Source: Robiginitalea sp. SC105 (GTDB taxonomy: Bacteria > Bacteroidota > Bacteroidia > Flavobacteriales > Flavobacteriaceae). Taken from it: 64,000 bases of DNA. Shown here in pieces: positions 59,968 to 64,000 of the stretch (position 1 is its first letter; each line of letters starts with the position of its first letter). The stretch lies in assembly GCF_014243345.1 (NCBI RefSeq), contig NZ_JACLZF010000001.1, positions 868,001 to 932,000 on the forward strand, read 5' to 3'. The position numbers were made by a program, and so were the translations under genes. The notes under the pieces are model-generated. The model did not search any database. It was not told the DNA's origin and saw only the letters and a program-made list of their open reading frames with translations.

Positions 59968-61671
59968 TCAGGAAACCATGATCGACTTGGCCAGGAAACG
60001 GTCCTGGACGCCAATCCGGTAGATGTATTTCCCGGTTGCCAGGTGTCGGGGAACCCGGTTGCGTACGTCGATATCCAGGCTGCCTTCAAACACCATTTCG
60101 TTGAAGAGCGTGGCAATTTTCTGCCCCAGGATGTTATAAAGGGAGATATCGATCAGGCCGCTGAAGGGCATCTCCACATGGATAAATGGGTTGGATTCCG
60201 TCGGGTAGTACGGGCGGTGCACAATGGCATCGATCATGTCATCCGAGGGGTTTTCCCCGTTAGGGTCCATGGGATCCCCGGGCGTCGGGGGCGTTGGCGG
60301 GTCATCGCTGTAGGCAATGTCGGGGAAATCAGCGCCCGAACAATTGAAGCCGAGGTTCACCGGGTTGTAGGCATGTCCCAGCAGGTGCTGTTCCACCAGG
60401 GGGATGTCCACGCACAACCATTCCGCCAGTACGGTGGCGTACAGGTCGCGAAAGTCCATGGTATATTCCAGGTTGCCGCGGCTGTTGGGGTCCTCCAGGG
60501 ATGGGTGGTCGCCCACAAAGGCGCTTCCGTTGAGCCCGGCCCCGAAAAACAGCGTGGGTGCTGCCTTGCCGTGGTCCGTCCCGTTGGAACCGTTTTCGTA
60601 GATCCGTCGGCCGAATTCCGAGAAGGTCATGCTGAGCACCTTGTCGTCCTGTTCGGTGAAGGTGAGGTCGTCGTAGAAATCCCTGACGGCCACCGAGAGG
60701 TTGGTCATCAGGCGCTCGTGGATCAGCGGCTGGTTCCCGTGGGTGTCAAAGCCCCCCATGGAGATCATGTACACGCGGGTGCCCAGGTTCCCCTTGATCA
60801 GGCGGGCCAGCAGGGCCAGTTGACGGGCAAAACCGTTGTCCTGGTATTCCACCTGGTTCTGTCCGCGCATATAGGCTTCGTGGATCAGTCCGGAATATTC
60901 ATAAGTGGTATTCGCCACCCCGCGCAGGAAACGGAGCTGGTCCCCGTACATACAATTGTCAAAGAGGGCCGGATCCAGGCTGTACTGTACGCCGGACTCT
61001 GCAATTTCCTCCAGCTGGTTGATGTTGGAGGCGACAAAGGCGTAATTGGTTTCTTCTCCCTGGAATACCAGGTTGCCGTACTGCCCGATCTGGATGGCGG
61101 CCGGAGCAGCCGGGGGGTTGATCAGGTAATCCGGGTAGATGTTTTCAAAATATCGTCCCATCCAGCCCGTATCCAAACCGGAAAACCCGGTGGTGGTCAG
61201 GTCCGTGTTGGCGTAGATATCCGAACCGGTGAAATGGGAGAGGCTCTGGTTCTGGTAGCCCACCCCGTGGACGGCTTTGAAGGCGCCTTCCCCCCACATG
61301 GCCTCCAGGGCCTGCATGTAAGAGGGGACCCCGAATTCATCGGTCAGTTTCAGGACCTTGCTTTCGGGGATGTAGATATTGGGGCGCGCATTGGCGTAGG
61401 TGTCGTATTGTTCGATCGGGATGACCGTGCTCAGGCCGTCATTCCCCCCGGAAAGGCGGATGAGGATGAGGATACCGTCGCCTGGGGCATTGGCGATTGC
61501 CGCGGTCAGTGGGGATGGGGCCGATGCGGTGAGCAGGTTGCTGCCCAACATCATGGACCCTGACCCGGCAATGCCTAATGCCTGTAGGAAGGAGCGGCGA
61601 CTCCAGACGATGTGCTCCTTGTCGTGGGCACTCGCTTTGTCTTTCGGGAGCGGTATATGGTTGTTGCACAT
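59968..61671 (-). CDS. DUF1501 protein with Tat signal and type IX secretion C-terminal domain
   Basis: 567 aa. A twin-Arg signal SRRSFLQALGIAGSGSMMLG (Arg25-Arg26) leads the protein. The DUF1501 body has LIRLSGGNDGLSTVIPIEQY, MTFSEFGRRIYENGSNGTDH and GKAAPTLFFG, an alkaline-phosphatase-like layout. The last 75 or so residues (NPFIHVEMPFSGLIDISLYN, ILGQKIATLFNE, ATGKYIYRI) are a type A sorting domain for T9SS. Thus it may be folded with cofactor in the cytosol, moved by Tat, then to the surface. Its partner gene is 11 nt upstream. Confidence 0.92.
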   Translation of the reverse strand: MCNNHIPLPKDKASAHDKEHIVWSRRSFLQALGIAGSGSMMLGSNLLTASAPSPLTAAIANAPGDGILILIRLSGGNDGLSTVIPIEQYDTYANARPNIYIPESKVLKLTDEFGVPSYMQALEAMWGEGAFKAVHGVGYQNQSLSHFTGSDIYANTDLTTTGFSGLDTGWMGRYFENIYPDYLINPPAAPAAIQIGQYGNLVFQGEETNYAFVASNINQLEEIAESGVQYSLDPALFDNCMYGDQLRFLRGVANTTYEYSGLIHEAYMRGQNQVEYQDNGFARQLALLARLIKGNLGTRVYMISMGGFDTHGNQPLIHERLMTNLSVAVRDFYDDLTFTEQDDKVLSMTFSEFGRRIYENGSNGTDHGKAAPTLFFGAGLNGSAFVGDHPSLEDPNSRGNLEYTMDFRDLYATVLAEWLCVDIPLVEQHLLGHAYNPVNLGFNCSGADFPDIAYSDDPPTPPTPGDPMDPNGENPSDDMIDAIVHRPYYPTESNPFIHVEMPFSGLIDISLYNILGQKIATLFNEMVFEGSLDIDVRNRVPRHLATGKYIYRIGVQDRFLAKSIMVS

Positions 61672-61682
61672 AGTCGTAGGGA

Positions 61683-63191
61683 TTATTTGAGTTGGAATTC
61701 GGGTTGGCGCGAGAGGTACATCAGGAGCAGGAACACCTGTTGGGGGACCTCCGGGCTCACGGCAAGCATCCAGAGGCCAAGTCCCCCGGGGATGTAATCG
61801 GATCCGTAATAATTTTCAGGAACATCCTCGATCTTGAAAACGTCCATGGCATTTTCGAAATCCTGGTCCGTCAGCAACCCCTTGGGCAGCAATTTGTCCA
61901 CCAGGGCGCGCACCACCGTTTCCGGGTTGCTCGTATTGCTGTCGGCGGGGCCGACGGCATCCATGGCCAGGGTCCGGAATTGTTCCGCATTGTTCTGGTA
62001 AAAACCCTGGATCATGACTTCAATCGTGAGCCAGCGGCCGATGATAAAATTCGTGTTGATCCACTGGCGGTCCCGCTGCCAGCCGGCAACATCCACGGGC
62101 TCAAAGAGCTCCTGCCCGATCAGCCTGCTGGATTCGATGGCAAACGACAGGTTGGTGTCGTCGTAGGCAAAACCCGTTTCGTTGATAAAATTGAGGTAGT
62201 AATCAAAAGGGCTCTTGATGATAACCCCTATCGCATTGTCGTCAAAGAAATGCTGGCTTTTCAGCAGCTGGGAGACCACCGGGGCAAGCTCAAAGTTATT
62301 GGAGACAAAGGTACTCGCCATCCCCGAAATAATGGCCTGGGCATTCCCGGTGGCATCGTCTGAATCGGGGTGCACCAGGTATTCATAAAGTTTCCGGCAG
62401 ATAAACTCGGCAATTTCATTGGCCCGCTGGTCGAAAAGGATGTCGATCACATCGTAATACCCCCAGGTGCCGGTTTGCCCCAGGATTGTTTTTGAGCCGG
62501 GGTCGAAGGTGGAAATATCAAAGGTCACCGGGTCCCACTGCTCTTCCCCCCGCTCGGTGTAGCCGCTGAGCGCCCGGGCGGTTTCGATGATATCCTGCTC
62601 GGTATAGCCGTTCCCTTCTCCCAGGGTAAAGAGTTCGTATAATTCCCGGGCATAGTTTTCGTTGGGGTTGTCCCCGTTGTTGTATGCGCCGTCCAGGTAA
62701 TAGAGCATCGCATAGGTCAGGCCGATCTCGCTGACAAAGGTTTTGAAGTTCCCCAGGGCGTTCCGCTGCAGGCAGTCTGTATAATAGTAAAGGTAGGACG
62801 GACTGTTGTAGATTTCCAGCTCCGTCACGAAGTGGTTGCTCCAGAAAAAGCTCATCCGGTCCCGAAGGTTGTTGTCCAGGAGCGATTGCGTGTAGTCCAG
62901 CCTCCAGCTTGCGACCTGGCTGCGTGCTAATTGGCGTGCGGCATCGTCGTCGGCAGGGTAATTGAGTCGGTTCCAGTCCTGCCAGGCCGGGGCAGGCAGG
63001 GGAGGCAGGGAAAGGGCCCCATTGATAAGGTTGTCCACCAGGGCACCTGCAGATTGACCCACAGCCTGGTCCACGCTCTGAACCGAGGCGCTGAATCCGG
63101 CCCGCCTAAACAGGTGTTCCGCCCGGGTTTTATCCAGGGGGGTTGCATACGGCGTTAGTGGTGCCGTATTGCAATTCACGAAGTATTCCAT
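61683..63191 (-). CDS. DUF1800 protein
   Basis: 502 aa. Typical marks: DKTRAEHLFRRAGFSASVQS near residue 21, RDRMSFFWSNHFVTELEIYN, NENYARELYELFTLGEGNGY and QDIIETARALSGYTERGEEQ. DUF1800 and DUF1501 proteins are nearly always neighbours in Planctomycetes, Proteobacteria and Bacteroidota, and are believed to work together, perhaps on extracellular polymers; the biochemistry is unsettled. No signal peptide is evident, though the first residues may be part of an export signal. First gene of the pair. Confidence 0.92.
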   Translation of the reverse strand: MEYFVNCNTAPLTPYATPLDKTRAEHLFRRAGFSASVQSVDQAVGQSAGALVDNLINGALSLPPLPAPAWQDWNRLNYPADDDAARQLARSQVASWRLDYTQSLLDNNLRDRMSFFWSNHFVTELEIYNSPSYLYYYTDCLQRNALGNFKTFVSEIGLTYAMLYYLDGAYNNGDNPNENYARELYELFTLGEGNGYTEQDIIETARALSGYTERGEEQWDPVTFDISTFDPGSKTILGQTGTWGYYDVIDILFDQRANEIAEFICRKLYEYLVHPDSDDATGNAQAIISGMASTFVSNNFELAPVVSQLLKSQHFFDDNAIGVIIKSPFDYYLNFINETGFAYDDTNLSFAIESSRLIGQELFEPVDVAGWQRDRQWINTNFIIGRWLTIEVMIQGFYQNNAEQFRTLAMDAVGPADSNTSNPETVVRALVDKLLPKGLLTDQDFENAMDVFKIEDVPENYYGSDYIPGGLGLWMLAVSPEVPQQVFLLLMYLSRQPEFQLK

Positions 63192-63382
63192 AGTAGTTGC
63201 AGGCTTTAAGAACGTTCATGTGTTTAGGGGCTAATTCTTAACGCGCTTACAAACCGCTTAGTATGACATAAAATATATTTTCGTTGTAATGCTTTTTGAA
63301 AGTAAGGGGTTTGCTGGAAAATTGCGGTAAGCGACCCGATTTTTCGATGAAATGCAGGAATTATTCACAATTTGCCCAAGGG

Positions 63383-63751
63383 ATGCCTGTTGAAACAACT
63401 GTTGATATCGGTTTGGAGGGGGAGGAATATGCGGTGGCGTATCTGAGGAAATCGGGGTTCCGGATACGTTGCAGGAACTACCGGTACCGACGGGCGGAAA
63501 TCGATATTATCGCCGTTGAGGGGAGTACCCTGGTGGTCATCGAAGTGAAAACGCGGACCGGGGCATTTTACGAGGCGCTTTCGGACAGCATCTCCAGGGC
63601 GAAGATCCGGCGGTTGACCCGGGCGGCCGACCACTATGTGCGAAGCATCGGTTCAGACCTGGAAGTGCGATTTGACGTGATCCAAATAGTGCGGCACAAC
63701 GGCCGGTACCGGTTGACCCACCTTCGGGATGCATTTTACTTCTTCCCCTAG
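63383..63751 (+). CDS. YraN-family nuclease-like protein
   Basis: 122 aa from ATG 63383; an in-frame start at 63296 would add 29 residues before the conserved GLEGEEYAVAYLRKSGFRIR. The PD-(D/E)xK-like core is complete: RYRRAEIDIIAVEGSTLVVI then EVKTRTG. YraN/UPF0102 proteins are endonuclease-like with a role in Holliday-junction or DNA processing not proven. It is divergent from DUF1800, with about 190 nt between. Confidence 0.9.
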   Translation: MPVETTVDIGLEGEEYAVAYLRKSGFRIRCRNYRYRRAEIDIIAVEGSTLVVIEVKTRTGAFYEALSDSISRAKIRRLTRAADHYVRSIGSDLEVRFDVIQIVRHNGRYRLTHLRDAFYFFP

Positions 63752-63762
63752 TTGTTTGTTTT

Positions 63763-63782
63763 ATAACAATTTGTTATTTTTG
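63763..63782 (+). promoter_or_regulatory. Promoter with overlapping palindrome before the last gene
   Basis: TATTTTTG (63775-63782) is an exact TAnnTTTG with a TTG 20 nt upstream (63752-63754). A perfect 7-1-7 palindrome, ATAACAATTTGTTAT (63763-63777), overlaps the spacer and the -7 box and could be an operator. Confidence 0.5.
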
Positions 63783-63803
63783 ATTTCATCAATCAACCCG
63801 ACC

Positions 63804-64000
63804 ATGAAAACGATTTCCTCCGTAGTTGAACACTACATTAAAAAGAAGCCCTTTCTGCAAACCGCCCTGGCTCAGGGCATCATCAACCTGACCTCCCTCT
63901 CCCGGCAGGTGCGGCCTGAAATTGAGGCCCAGCTCGGGAAGGAAGTGCGCAACGGCGCCATCGTCATGGCCCTCAAGCGACTTTCGGACGACCTGGAATT
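63804..64000 (+). CDS. ACT-domain / aspartokinase-like protein, 5' part only
   Basis: 65 codons before the window ends. The reading is MKTISSVVEHYIKKKPFLQT, ALAQGIINLTSLSRQVRPEI, EAQLGKEVRNGAIVMALKRL. It resembles small flavobacterial proteins tagged as aspartate kinase or ACT domain. Without the C-terminal part the assignment is tentative. Confidence 0.6.
   Translation, partial: MKTISSVVEHYIKKKPFLQTALAQGIINLTSLSRQVRPEIEAQLGKEVRNGAIVMALKRLSDDLE

Noticed and set aside
59914-61563. 549-codon plus-strand frame opposite the DUF1501 gene
   Set aside because: Antisense shadow of a well-defined gene with Tat and T9SS signals.

Overview
The window is a piece of a high-GC chromosome of the phylum Bacteroidota, most likely a marine Flavobacteriaceae member of the Robiginitalea type. 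The evidence is a protein set typical of that group (CusA-OMF fusion, short-chain threonine dehydrogenase, DUF1501/DUF1800 pair with a type IX secretion C-terminal domain, PafA phosphatase, Bacteroidota-type arginine decarboxylase), many lipoproteins, and promoters of the TTTG / TAnnTTTG type used by the Bacteroidota sigma factor. The species name is an inference. No phage, IS element, CRISPR array or rRNA operon was seen.

Layout. 1-4.6 kb: a DabB-DabA inorganic carbon uptake operon led by two small genes. 4.7-8.4 kb: membrane-anchored GH3 glycosidase, a small hypothetical gene, an unusual GC-rich multi-hairpin element, and a PepSY-type membrane protein. 8.4-17 kb: penicillin-acylase-family lipoprotein, then a heavy-metal RND efflux operon (His-rich small protein, CusA fused to a TolC-like outer membrane factor, CusB). 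17-24 kb: PafA phosphatase, CotH-like secreted protein, bestrophin-like membrane protein with no ordinary start codon, GNAT, DUF1080 protein and a serine hydrolase. 24-29.4 kb: a giant sortilin-like (VPS10/BNR) propeller protein, a lipoprotein, a small membrane protein plus XRE regulator with two matching operator palindromes, and a RidA lipoprotein.

29.4-32.4 kb is the only clearly AT-richer, gene-poor stretch: two tiny membrane-protein genes, two tRNA-Arg genes (anticodons CCG and CCU), tRNA-end fragments, a dispersed short repeat and two small genes. 32.4-40 kb: MoaE-MoaC, a DUF4488-like protein, a polyamine cluster (arginine decarboxylase, agmatinase, deoxyhypusine-synthase-like protein), a small acidic protein, a VOC protein and a RimK-type ATP-grasp fusion. 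40-48.6 kb: threonine dehydrogenase, lipoproteins, trehalase, TPR protein, NAD-dependent epimerase, M28 membrane peptidase, CBS protein, zinc-finger protein. 48.7-54.8 kb: a second giant propeller protein followed by a second serine hydrolase and an M28 peptidase, a set that partly repeats the 22-27 kb locus. 55-64 kb: short Ssb, Cys-rich protein, ferritin, histone-deacetylase-family protein, MetG, DUF1501/DUF1800, YraN and the start of an ACT/aspartokinase-like gene.

Most of the window reads as housekeeping and envelope/secreted hydrolase functions of a heterotrophic marine flavobacterium. The best candidates for something new are the repeated propeller + serine hydrolase (+ peptidase) module, the polyamine cluster with a divergent deoxyhypusine-synthase-like enzyme, the multi-hairpin element near 7.7 kb, the paired operators at 28.05-28.10 kb, and the tandem tiny membrane proteins at 29.8-30.1 kb.
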